From the NCBI RefSeq assembly GCF_011752935.1, contig NZ_VWWO01000002.1, positions 682,001 to 746,000 of the forward strand: a DNA stretch of 64,000 nucleotides. Reading direction: 5' to 3'. Origin of the DNA: Chitinophaga sp. Cy-1792 (GTDB taxonomy: Bacteria; Bacteroidota; Bacteroidia; Chitinophagales; Chitinophagaceae). The stretch's first letter is position 1. Every line of letters begins with the position of its first letter. The notes beneath the pieces were generated by a model, which saw only the letters and a program-made list of their open reading frames with translations, searched no databases and was not told where the DNA came from. Below, piece by piece: positions 25,927 through 33,772 of the stretch. Made by a program: the position numbers and the translations under genes.

Positions 25927-26928
25927 TTATTGTTTCAACGCTGCAATGCGTACAATCAGGTCTGCAATACGGTTGGAGTAGCCGAATTCATTATCGTACC
26001 AGCCTACCACTTTTACGAGGTCACCCACGATAGAAGTCAGCAGGGCATCGAAGGTGCAGGAATAAGGATTATCTACCACATCGATAGATACGATCGGCGC
26101 TTCGGTATATTTCAGCACACCTTTCATGGCTGTTTCCGCAGCTTCTTTAAACTTCGCATTGATTTCCGCAACGCTGGAAGGTTGTTTTTTCAGGATGCAG
26201 GTGAAATCTGTCAGGGAGCCGTTTAAAACCGGTACACGGATGCCTGCGCCACCCAGTCTGCCTTCCAGGTGAGGGAAGATTGAGGTGATCGCTTTGGCGG
26301 CACCGGTGCTGGTGGGAATAATGGAGGCGGAAGCGGCACGTGCCCTGCGCAGGTCTCTGTGTGGTGCATCGTGCAGGTTCTGGTCTCCGGTCATGGAGTG
26401 TACGGTGGTAATATAGCCATCGAGGATGCCCCAGTTATCGTCCAGTACTTTTACCATTGGCGCCACGTTGTTGGTGGTACAGGAGGCGTTGGAGAGAATA
26501 GGTGCGGTAAGGTCCACCAGGTGGTCATTTACACCTAATACAACCGTAGGTATATCTTTGTCTGACGGAGGTGCTGATATGATCACCTGTTTTGCGCCGG
26601 CCTGGAGGTGTTGTTCTGCTGCTTTCCTGCTGGTAAATTTACCGGTGGATTCCAGTACCAGGTCGATATGCATGGCAGCCCACGGCAATTGCAGCGGATC
26701 GCGTTCTGATAAGATACGGATAGGCTTACCGTCAATAACCAGCGAATCGGCGGTAGCCTCCACAGTGCCCTGGTAGGGGCCATGTACAGAGTCGTACGTA
26801 TATAGGTGCGCCAGTGTCGGGATATCAGCCAGGTCATTGATGGCGACAACCTCAATACCTGTTTTCTCCAGTAGCATACGTAAAGACATCCTGCCGATAC
26901 GTCCAAAGCCATTGATCGCTATTCTCAT
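25927..26928 (-). CDS. gap: Glyceraldehyde-3-phosphate dehydrogenase (type I)
   Basis: This 333-residue cytosolic enzyme oxidises glyceraldehyde 3-phosphate to 1,3-bisphosphoglycerate with NAD. Motifs are the Rossmann start INGFGRIGR, the catalytic C150 in SNASCTTNN, HSMTGDQN and RRARAASASIIPTSTGAAKA. The open frame reaches a TTG at 26952, but the promoter TTTG-N20-TAATTTTG (26950-26981, minus strand) predicts transcription starting downstream of that codon. The ATG at 26928 is therefore the right start. The gene is convergent with the sialic acid operon. Confidence 0.96.
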   Translation of the reverse strand: MRIAINGFGRIGRMSLRMLLEKTGIEVVAINDLADIPTLAHLYTYDSVHGPYQGTVEATADSLVIDGKPIRILSERDPLQLPWAAMHIDLVLESTGKFTSRKAAEQHLQAGAKQVIISAPPSDKDIPTVVLGVNDHLVDLTAPILSNASCTTNNVAPMVKVLDDNWGILDGYITTVHSMTGDQNLHDAPHRDLRRARAASASIIPTSTGAAKAITSIFPHLEGRLGGAGIRVPVLNGSLTDFTCILKKQPSSVAEINAKFKEAAETAMKGVLKYTEAPIVSIDVVDNPYSCTFDALLTSIVGDLVKVVGWYDNEFGYSNRIADLIVRIAALKQ

Positions 26929-26949
26929 CTTAAATTTCGTTGTAGCCCG

Positions 26950-26981
26950 CAAAATTACCGGATATTGCAGTAATCCCCAAA
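26950..26981 (-). promoter_or_regulatory. Promoter of gap
   Basis: On the minus strand TTTG (26978-26981), a 20-nt spacer and TAATTTTG (26950-26957) fit the Bacteroidota consensus very well. It decides the gap start codon. Confidence 0.7.
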
Positions 26982-27024
26982 AGACGGATATTGTCCTTTT
27001 TTAATACAAGCCCTGGTTGGAGCT

Positions 27025-27978
27025 TTATTCTTCATTCAGCCATACTACCTTCTGTACGGAGTTGTGTTCCTGCCCGATAATACCGGCGTAAAGGTCTGGG
27101 CGGCGTGCCTGGCGGTACCTGTGGCCACCTGCCTGTTGCAGTTTTTCTCGTGTAAGCGTAGCCGTTACTACTTCATCGCCCAGGTGGCGGCATTCTGCGA
27201 TTACATCGCCGAATGGGTCAATCACCATGCTACAGCCATTCTTCAGCTGGTCGTCGTCCATGCCGATAGGGTTGGAGAATACCGCGTAGATGGCATTGTC
27301 GTAAGCGCGTGCCGGCAGCCATTTCATCAGCCAGGAGCGGCCTTTCATACCGTCAAACTCCAGTCGCAGCGGGGTAGGATTGGTTTCGCGGTTTTCCCAG
27401 AGTACAGGGTCTACGAAACCGGCGCCAGGGCGCGGACTAGGCGTACACATGGTTACATGCGGCATGAATATAATTTCCGCACCCAGCAGGGCAGTGGCAC
27501 GTACATTTTCGATGACGTTGTTGTCGTAACAGATCAGCATCCCGCATTTCCAGCCATGGAGGTCGAACACCACGTATTCATTGCCCGGGCGAAGGAATGG
27601 ATTGATGAACGGATGTAACTTTCTGTATTTGGCAACGAGGCCATTTTTATCTACACATACATAGGCTTTATAAAGATGATTATGTTCATCTTTCTCAAAT
27701 AATCCTGCGAGAATATAGATATTATTTTCTTTTGCAATATCGGTAAGTGCTTTGATGGAAGGGCCGTCAGGAATAGGTTCGGCGAGTTCGAGCATTTGTG
27801 CTTCCGATAAATTTCTGGCAAAGGTATAGCCGGTAATGCTGCATTCATGGAATGCTACGGCCTGAGCGCCTTGCGAAGCCGCGGTGGCAGCCAGCTGGCG
27901 GATACGCCCCAGGTTAAATGTTTTGTCGCCGCTACGGTTCTCAAACTGAGCTGTGGCGATCTTCAGGGTGTCTGTCAT
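27025..27978 (-). CDS. Nitrilase-superfamily carbon-nitrogen hydrolase
   Basis: This is a 317-residue cytosolic hydrolase with the complete Glu-Lys-Cys triad: E45 in AFHECSITGY, K120 in YRKLHPF and C150 in GMLICYDN. Members cleave amide or nitrile C-N bonds (N-carbamoylputrescine amidase, omega-amidase, N-carbamyl-D-amino acid hydrolase and others). The substrate here is not fixed by sequence or by neighbours, which are gap and a helicase. A TATATTTG -7 box on this strand lies at 27998-28005, so it has its own promoter. Confidence 0.88.
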   Translation of the reverse strand: MTDTLKIATAQFENRSGDKTFNLGRIRQLAATAASQGAQAVAFHECSITGYTFARNLSEAQMLELAEPIPDGPSIKALTDIAKENNIYILAGLFEKDEHNHLYKAYVCVDKNGLVAKYRKLHPFINPFLRPGNEYVVFDLHGWKCGMLICYDNNVIENVRATALLGAEIIFMPHVTMCTPSPRPGAGFVDPVLWENRETNPTPLRLEFDGMKGRSWLMKWLPARAYDNAIYAVFSNPIGMDDDQLKNGCSMVIDPFGDVIAECRHLGDEVVTATLTREKLQQAGGHRYRQARRPDLYAGIIGQEHNSVQKVVWLNEE

Positions 27979-28091
27979 GGGTTAAGATTTGAGACAGCAA
28001 ATATAGATATTACACCTAAGTTTTGGCCGGAGAAACCATGCAAAAACTCTGATGAAAAACACCTATATTCGCAGTTTCAATTTTTATACTG

Positions 28092-30314
28092 ATGGCCCAA
28101 CCAGATAGCGCGAATGTCATCTTTCACCTGGCGGCAGATTTTGTTAACCAGACCAACCGCCACATCTTTCTTACAGGTAAGGCCGGTACGGGAAAGACTA
28201 CATTCCTCAAATATATTAAAGAGCATTCTAAGAAGAATACCGTAGTGGTAGCACCGACAGGCGTTGCAGCTATCAACGCAGGCGGCGTTACCATGCACTC
28301 TTTTTTTCAGCTGCCCTTCGGGCCCTTTGTGCCCGGCACAAAACGCGGATTCACAGATGATGTGGTCAGCAGCACCGACAGGCACTCGCTTTTCAGGAAT
28401 ATCCGTTTTACAAACGATAAAAAAGCACTGCTCCAGGAAATGGAACTGCTCATCATCGATGAGGTGTCCATGGTACGCTGTGATATGCTGGACGCGATAG
28501 ATGTTATCCTCCGGCATTTCAGGAACAAGCCACTGCAGCCATTTGGCGGCGTACAGGTCCTGTTCATCGGAGACCTCTATCAGCTGCCACCTGTCATCCC
28601 CGACGATGAATGGGCTTTGCTCCACCAATACTACAATTCCCCGTTTTTCTTTGCCGCCAAGGCAATAGAACAAAACCCACCTTTATATATTGAGTTAAAA
28701 AAGATATATCGACAGAACGAACAGCTCTTCATCGATGTACTCAATCGTGTAAGGAACAGCGAGGTGGAAGCGGAAGACCTGGAGTTGCTCAACGGCTATT
28801 ACAACCCGAATTTCAAGGGGGAGGAGGAAGAATATATCACCCTCACCACCCACAACAGGAAAGCGGATGATATCAATGGCAGCAGGCTGGCATCCATGGA
28901 AGGCCGGCTGTACAGCTTCGAAGGAAAGATTGAAGGCGACTTCAGCGACAAGGCATTGCCTACGGAAATGATGCTGCAGCTTAAAATCGGCGCCCAGGTG
29001 ATGTTTCTCAAAAATGATATCGCTCAGCCAAGGCGGTATTATAACGGGAAAATCGCTACTGTAAAAGAAATTGATGACGAAGAAATTACCCTGGTACTCT
29101 CCGGCAGCCATGAAGAAATGAAGCTGGGCAAGGAAACCTGGCGTAATATCCGTTACCATTTCAATGCAGATGAAAATAGTATAGAAGAGGAAGAAATAGG
29201 CAGTTTCACGCAATTCCCTATCAGGCTGGCATGGGCGATCACCATCCATAAAAGCCAGGGCCTGACGTTCGAACGCGCCATCATCGATGCGGGATATGCC
29301 TTTGCTCCCGGTCAGGTGTACGTGGCGCTCAGCCGCTGTACTTCATTGGAAGGACTGGTACTGCACTCCAGAATAGGCTATGGCAGTATCAAAACAGATC
29401 CGCAGGTCATCGAATTTGCAGAAAAGGAAAGCGAACCTAATGAGCTGGTAGTGCTGCTGGAAATGGAAAGAAAGAAATTTCAGGCCAGTTCCCTGCTGCA
29501 GATGTTCGACTGGTATAAAATGCAGTCGCTCATTAAATCCCACGCCATCTGGATCGAAGACAAGAAAATACCAGACTTTGATGCAGCTCTGAAAATAACC
29601 CGCTACCTCTCCAGCATCATCGTGCAACAGGCAGAAGTGGCGGCGAGATTCACCGTGCAGCTACATGCCCTGCTGGACAATGTAACGCAGACAGGTGAGA
29701 CCAATCAGCTGGAAGAACGGGTAACAAAAGCCATCGGCTATTTCACCAAAAGCCTGTATGAGGAGATGATCAAGCCATTGCAGGAGCATATGGAAGAAGT
29801 GAAAAAAGCCAAGGCCAAGAAATACCACCTGCAGCTGATGTCGCTGGAATCTGATTTCTGGTTGAAATTACAGCAGATATGGGAAGTAGATTACGGAAGT
29901 CTGCGCTTTAATACCGGCCTTACCGACTACCTGGCGCTGCGCAGCAAGCCGGCAGCAGGGGAAGCCCTTCCGCCGAAGGCCAAAGGAAAGGTAGAAAAGG
30001 GCAGCAGCCGTCGGGGTACGCTGGAATTATTCCTCCAGGGCAAAACGATTGCCGAAATAGCCACTGTCCGCAACCTCGTGGCAAGTACCATTGAGAGCCA
30101 CCTGGCACAGTGTGTAGAATCCGGAGAGCTGGAACTGGAGAAATTTGTGCCGGAAGGGACAGTGAAGCTGATCATGAACCACATCAGGGAGCTGGGAGCT
30201 ACCGCTGCGGGCCCTATCAAGGAGCGTGTAGGGGATCAGGCCAGCTTCGCAGAAATAAGGGCTGTTCAGGCCCATTTGCAGCGTAAGCAACGTGAAGAAA
30301 CCTTGCAGGATTAA
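28092..30314 (+). CDS. PIF1-like superfamily 1B DNA helicase with C-terminal HTH domain
   Basis: This is a 740-residue protein. Walker A is at 29-36 (GKAGTGKT), motif Ia is VVVAPTGVAAINAGG and Walker B is DEVSM (123-127). Later motifs are GDLYQLPPV and, near residue 385, the UvrD/RecD-type IHKSQGLTFERAIID with YVALSRC. The C-terminal part is helical (HRDC-like region about 490-600). It ends with an HTH_40-like module (GKTIAEIATVRNLVASTIESHL) also known from RecQ-type helicases. PIF1-family enzymes unwind 5'-3' and resolve G-quadruplexes and stalled forks. The gene has TATATTCG at 28064-28071 and a terminator after it, so it is monocistronic. Confidence 0.87.
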   Translation: MAQPDSANVIFHLAADFVNQTNRHIFLTGKAGTGKTTFLKYIKEHSKKNTVVVAPTGVAAINAGGVTMHSFFQLPFGPFVPGTKRGFTDDVVSSTDRHSLFRNIRFTNDKKALLQEMELLIIDEVSMVRCDMLDAIDVILRHFRNKPLQPFGGVQVLFIGDLYQLPPVIPDDEWALLHQYYNSPFFFAAKAIEQNPPLYIELKKIYRQNEQLFIDVLNRVRNSEVEAEDLELLNGYYNPNFKGEEEEYITLTTHNRKADDINGSRLASMEGRLYSFEGKIEGDFSDKALPTEMMLQLKIGAQVMFLKNDIAQPRRYYNGKIATVKEIDDEEITLVLSGSHEEMKLGKETWRNIRYHFNADENSIEEEEIGSFTQFPIRLAWAITIHKSQGLTFERAIIDAGYAFAPGQVYVALSRCTSLEGLVLHSRIGYGSIKTDPQVIEFAEKESEPNELVVLLEMERKKFQASSLLQMFDWYKMQSLIKSHAIWIEDKKIPDFDAALKITRYLSSIIVQQAEVAARFTVQLHALLDNVTQTGETNQLEERVTKAIGYFTKSLYEEMIKPLQEHMEEVKKAKAKKYHLQLMSLESDFWLKLQQIWEVDYGSLRFNTGLTDYLALRSKPAAGEALPPKAKGKVEKGSSRRGTLELFLQGKTIAEIATVRNLVASTIESHLAQCVESGELELEKFVPEGTVKLIMNHIRELGATAAGPIKERVGDQASFAEIRAVQAHLQRKQREETLQD

Positions 30315-30324
30315 TAGCATTTAC

Positions 30325-30359
30325 ACTTACTGCCGGCAGCCCCAAGGCCGGCAGTAAGT
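30325..30359 (+). terminator. Terminator hairpin after the helicase gene
   Basis: A 13-bp perfect stem (30325-30337 with 30347-30359) has a 9-nt loop. No T tract follows, so termination efficiency is uncertain. Confidence 0.65.
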
Positions 30360-30425
30360 CGCTGAAATAAGATTTTCGCCCCTTTTTGATAATAATAGCT
30401 CATAAAGCGATAAAAAACTGCAAGG

Positions 30426-30453
30426 TTTGCTAATGCTGCACCCGCTAAATTTG
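30426..30453 (+). promoter_or_regulatory. Promoter of the lut operon
   Basis: TTTG (30426-30429), a 16-nt spacer and TAAATTTG (30446-30453) form a Bacteroidota promoter with a slightly short spacer. Transcription would start near 30460, 20 nt before lutA. Confidence 0.55.
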
Positions 30454-30479
30454 CATTAGATCTAATAAACGAAGCATTC

Positions 30480-31217
30480 TTGAAAGTCGGACTTTTTATA
30501 CCTTGTTACATAGACCAGTTCTATCCACAGGTAGGTATTGCCACGTTACAGCTCCTGCAAAAGCTGGGCTGTCAGGTGGAATATCCACAGGGACAAACCT
30601 GTTGTGGCCAACCTATGGCCAATTCAGGATTCGAGCATCTTACTCATGGCTGTAACAGCCTCTTTGTAAATCATTTTGCAGCCTACGACTACATCGTAGG
30701 CCCTTCCGGGAGCTGTGTGCTGCATATTAAAGAGCACCTCCATGATCCCGGGCGGGAACAGCAGGCCACCAACATCCGCTCACGGATATACGAACTGACA
30801 GAGTTCCTCACCGATGTGCTGAAAGTAAACGCCCTTCCGGCTAAATTTCCGCATAAGGTCGGACTCCATCAGAGCTGCCACGGGCAGCGAGGGCTGCACC
30901 TGGCACAGATGAGTGAGCTGGTAGACCAGCCTTACTCCAAGCCTGCAAAGCTGCTGGGCATGGTGGAAGGCCTCGAACTGGTTCCGCTCGATCGTACCGA
31001 TGAGTGCTGTGGCTTCGGTGGTACTTTCTGTGTTACAGAAGAAGCTGTATCCGTTAAAATGGGCGTAGACCGTATAGCCGATCACGTGAAGCATGAAGCC
31101 AGCGTGATTACCGGCACTGATGTCAGCTGCCTGATGCACCTGGAAGGCATCATCAATCGCAGGAATGAACCCCTGAAGGTGATGCACATTGCTGAAATCC
31201 TTAATAGCGCATACTAA
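30480..31217 (+). CDS. lutA: L-lactate utilization protein LutA
   Basis: This is a 245-residue Fe-S protein with two cysteine-rich CCG domains: QTCCGQPMAN near residue 41 and DECCGFGGTFC near 178. With LutB and LutC it oxidises L-lactate to pyruvate in the cytosol. The start is TTG at 30480; it gives the conserved MKVGLFIPCYIDQFYP N-terminus and no ATG is available in frame. The stop overlaps the lutB ATG by 1 nt, so the three genes form a coupled operon. Confidence 0.94.
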   Translation: MKVGLFIPCYIDQFYPQVGIATLQLLQKLGCQVEYPQGQTCCGQPMANSGFEHLTHGCNSLFVNHFAAYDYIVGPSGSCVLHIKEHLHDPGREQQATNIRSRIYELTEFLTDVLKVNALPAKFPHKVGLHQSCHGQRGLHLAQMSELVDQPYSKPAKLLGMVEGLELVPLDRTDECCGFGGTFCVTEEAVSVKMGVDRIADHVKHEASVITGTDVSCLMHLEGIINRRNEPLKVMHIAEILNSAY

Positions 31218-32605
31218 TGAACAGCACGATACATGATCATGCCGCCCTGGCTGGAAAGTTCAACGAGAACGAACCGCGGGTAAACTGGCACGACGAAACC
31301 CTCTGGTGGGTACGGAAGAAAAGAGACCGGATGGCCTGGTCTGTTAGTGGTTGGGAACAGCTGAGAGAAGCCGCCTCACAGATCAAAAGGCATGTGCTGG
31401 GTAACCTGCACGACTATCTCACACAGTTCGAGCAGCAGGCCATTCAGAATGGCGCCACCGTACACTGGGCCGCAGATGCAGCGGAGCATAATAAAATCGT
31501 ACTCGATATCCTCCAGCGCCATAACGTAAAACGTATGGTGAAGAGTAAATCCATGCTGACGGAAGAATGTCACCTGAACCCTCACCTCGAAGCACACGGT
31601 ATCGAAGTAATAGATACGGACCTCGGCGAGCGCATTGTGCAGCTGGCAAAGGAACCACCCAGTCATATCGTATTACCCTGCATTCATAAGAAGAAAGAAG
31701 AGATAGGGGAGTTGTTCCACGAACACCTGGGAACACCTGCCGGCAATGCTGATCCTCAGTTTCTGACAGCAGCAGCACGTCAGCATCTCCGTAAGGAATT
31801 CCTGGAAGCAGACGCCGCTATTACCGGCGTTAATTTCGCTGTCGCAGCAACCGGAGAAATGGTAGTATGTACCAACGAAGGTAATGCCGATATGGGAGCA
31901 CATCTTGCCAAAGTACATATCGCATGTATGGGCATAGAAAAGATAATCCCGCAGCGCGCACACCTGGGAGTGTTTCTGCGCTTACTGGCGAGGAGTGCAA
32001 CCGGACAGCCTATTACCACCTATTCCAGTCATTTCCGTCAGCCGCGTGCCGGACAGGAACTGCACATCGTATTGGTGGATAATGGCCGTTCCAGGCAGCT
32101 GGGAAGAGAGGATTTCAGAAACTCACTGAAGTGTATCCGTTGCGGTGCATGCATGAATACCTGCCCTGTATACCGCAGAAGCGGCGGACATAGTTATCAT
32201 ACCGCTGTAGCGGGCCCTATCGGTTCTATTCTGGCACCTAACCTGGATATGAAGGATTATGCTGACCTGCCTTTTGCTTCCACCTTATGTGGCTCCTGCT
32301 CGAATGTTTGTCCGGTTAAGATAGATATCCATCAGCAGTTATATAAATGGAGACAGGTAATAGTGAAAGAAGGATATGCAACTACTGGTAAAAAGATGGG
32401 TATGCAGATGATGACGACCGTGTTATCATCTCCCAAAACTTTTAAAACAGCGGGTAAGATGGGCAGATGGGTACTACGTGCATTTCCCGGAATGGTAAAC
32501 AACCGTATGAATCCATGGTACAAACAACGCAATATGCCGGAAGCACCGAAGGTCTCTTTTGCAGAATGGTACGCTAAAAACAACAACAATGAGCAGCAGG
32601 GATAA
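31217..32605 (+). CDS. lutB: L-lactate utilization iron-sulfur protein LutB
   Basis: This is a 462-residue protein. An N-terminal LUD domain (about 60-290, with ATGEMVVCTNEGNADM) is followed by two 4Fe-4S clusters: CIRCGACMNTCP near 306 and CGSCSNVCPVKI near 357. It is the electron-carrying core of the LutABC lactate dehydrogenase. The domain order and length match Bacillus LutB. It overlaps lutA by 1 nt and lutC by 17 nt. Confidence 0.95.
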   Translation: MNSTIHDHAALAGKFNENEPRVNWHDETLWWVRKKRDRMAWSVSGWEQLREAASQIKRHVLGNLHDYLTQFEQQAIQNGATVHWAADAAEHNKIVLDILQRHNVKRMVKSKSMLTEECHLNPHLEAHGIEVIDTDLGERIVQLAKEPPSHIVLPCIHKKKEEIGELFHEHLGTPAGNADPQFLTAAARQHLRKEFLEADAAITGVNFAVAATGEMVVCTNEGNADMGAHLAKVHIACMGIEKIIPQRAHLGVFLRLLARSATGQPITTYSSHFRQPRAGQELHIVLVDNGRSRQLGREDFRNSLKCIRCGACMNTCPVYRRSGGHSYHTAVAGPIGSILAPNLDMKDYADLPFASTLCGSCSNVCPVKIDIHQQLYKWRQVIVKEGYATTGKKMGMQMMTTVLSSPKTFKTAGKMGRWVLRAFPGMVNNRMNPWYKQRNMPEAPKVSFAEWYAKNNNNEQQG

Positions 32606-33158
32606 TATATTAAAAGCAGTAAAGAACAATCAGCCGGAAAGTACCGGCTTGCCTTCACTGGCAGGGTTGTCTGACATGCCGGATACATTGGAAGATTATA
32701 AACGTGTGGTAGAAGGATTAGGTGCGGTCGTTGCGGAAGCGGATGATGCAGCTGCTGTGTCCGCATTGGTGCAAAAACATTTTCCGGATAGTAAACGTAT
32801 CGTGGATGCGAGGTCAGCAGTACAACCCGGATGGATACACGAAGATCCGCATTCACTGGAAGATGTAGATGTAGCCATTGTAAACGGACAATGGGCAGTA
32901 GCGGAAAATGGAGCGGTATGGTTAACCGAAGCAGATATGAAAGTGCGGGCACTGCCGTTTATATGTCAGTTCCTCGTGTTGGTAGTATCACGCACACGCA
33001 TACTCGCAACCATGCATGATGCCTATGAAAAAATACAAGGGCCTGATACAGGTTTCGGTGTATTCATTGCAGGGCCTTCCAAGACCGCAGATATTGAACA
33101 GTCGCTGGTTTTAGGCGCACATGGTGCAAGAAGTCTTTTGGTAGTTGTGCTGCCTTAA
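32589..33158 (+). CDS. lutC: L-lactate utilization protein LutC
   Basis: This is a 189-residue LUD-domain protein (segments VDARSAVQPG, AVAENGAVWLTE and VFIAGPSKTADIEQSLVLGA). It completes the LutABC complex. The ATG at 32589 (MSSRDNILKAVKNN) is preferred over upstream starts because it gives the conserved N-terminus. It lies within the last 17 nt of lutB. A strong terminator follows at 33214. Confidence 0.93.
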   Translation: MSSRDNILKAVKNNQPESTGLPSLAGLSDMPDTLEDYKRVVEGLGAVVAEADDAAAVSALVQKHFPDSKRIVDARSAVQPGWIHEDPHSLEDVDVAIVNGQWAVAENGAVWLTEADMKVRALPFICQFLVLVVSRTRILATMHDAYEKIQGPDTGFGVFIAGPSKTADIEQSLVLGAHGARSLLVVVLP

Positions 33159-33213
33159 AAATGTAGTGTATAAATAAATGCCCATCTTGTTGCACAAACG
33201 GGCGGAGCAATTT

Positions 33214-33249
33214 AAAAACGAAATCGGTAACCCGGTTTCGTTTTTTTTT
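33214..33249 (+). terminator. Rho-independent terminator of lutABC
   Basis: The stem ACGAAATCGG/CCGGTTTCGT, extended by A-T pairs, has the loop TAAC. Nine consecutive T follow. Confidence 0.9.
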
Positions 33250-33772
33250 GTGTATTAATTCTGTGTGATGAAATGTTTGAACGAAGTAGTAAGTGCTCGT
33301 GGATGCCGCTACTGCGTTGATTTATAATCATGAAGATAAAAAATATACGTTTAGTCTATGCTGTTGGTATAATGTTTGTTTCTTAAACGGCGCTATAAAA
33401 ACCATATCGCGAACTAAGAACCATATCAACAGATTTTTGCGAACAAAGAAAAAAAATTGAAAGACCATGTACTACCATCAAACTTTAGAGCAGCCACCAG
33501 CGAAGGAAATGTTGTGTGATAGATGTAAAGACTGTTATCATTATATAAAATATCAGTTTCAATGATATAGTTTTTAAAATTTATTTTCTACTTTGCATTT
33601 CTATTGAAAGCCTAAGATAACTAATCAGATTTTGTTGTTTAAGAATGTAGGAATGCAAACCTGTTGAGAGTTTCATTTCAATCAGCTGTGCACCTCTATG
33701 TAAAACCTTTAAAAACCAGGCACAGCACGATTGTCATGGTGCTGAGAGAATATTATTAACCGTATCTTATTA
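33250..33772 (+). promoter_or_regulatory. Long leader region of the exopolysaccharide operon
   Basis: About 520 nt separate the lut terminator from the first EPS gene. The stretch is AT-rich and holds no gene of normal size. Visible structure includes an interleaved direct repeat: AACCATATC at 33400-33408 and 33419-33427, and GCGAACWAAG at 33409-33418 and 33439-33448. There are also two tiny frames (33330-33386, 18 codons, MKIKNIRLVYAVGIMFVS; and 33467-33565). A weak TACTTTGC lies near 33589. The region probably carries the promoter and an untranslated leader; no UpxY/NusG-type gene is present. Confidence 0.4.
33467..33565 (+). CDS. Possible small Cys-containing protein (unrecognised)
   Basis: This is a 32-codon frame with an ATG after an A-rich stretch, encoding a peptide with a CDRCKDC cluster. 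The upstream A-rich context fits Bacteroidota translation starts, but length and composition alone do not prove coding. No homologue is recognised. It could equally be a chance frame in the EPS leader. Confidence 0.15.
   Translation: MYYHQTLEQPPAKEMLCDRCKDCYHYIKYQFQ

Noticed and set aside
33180..33260. A 26-codon frame starting at 33180
   Set aside because: It runs straight through the lutABC terminator stem and T tract, so it is not a credible gene.
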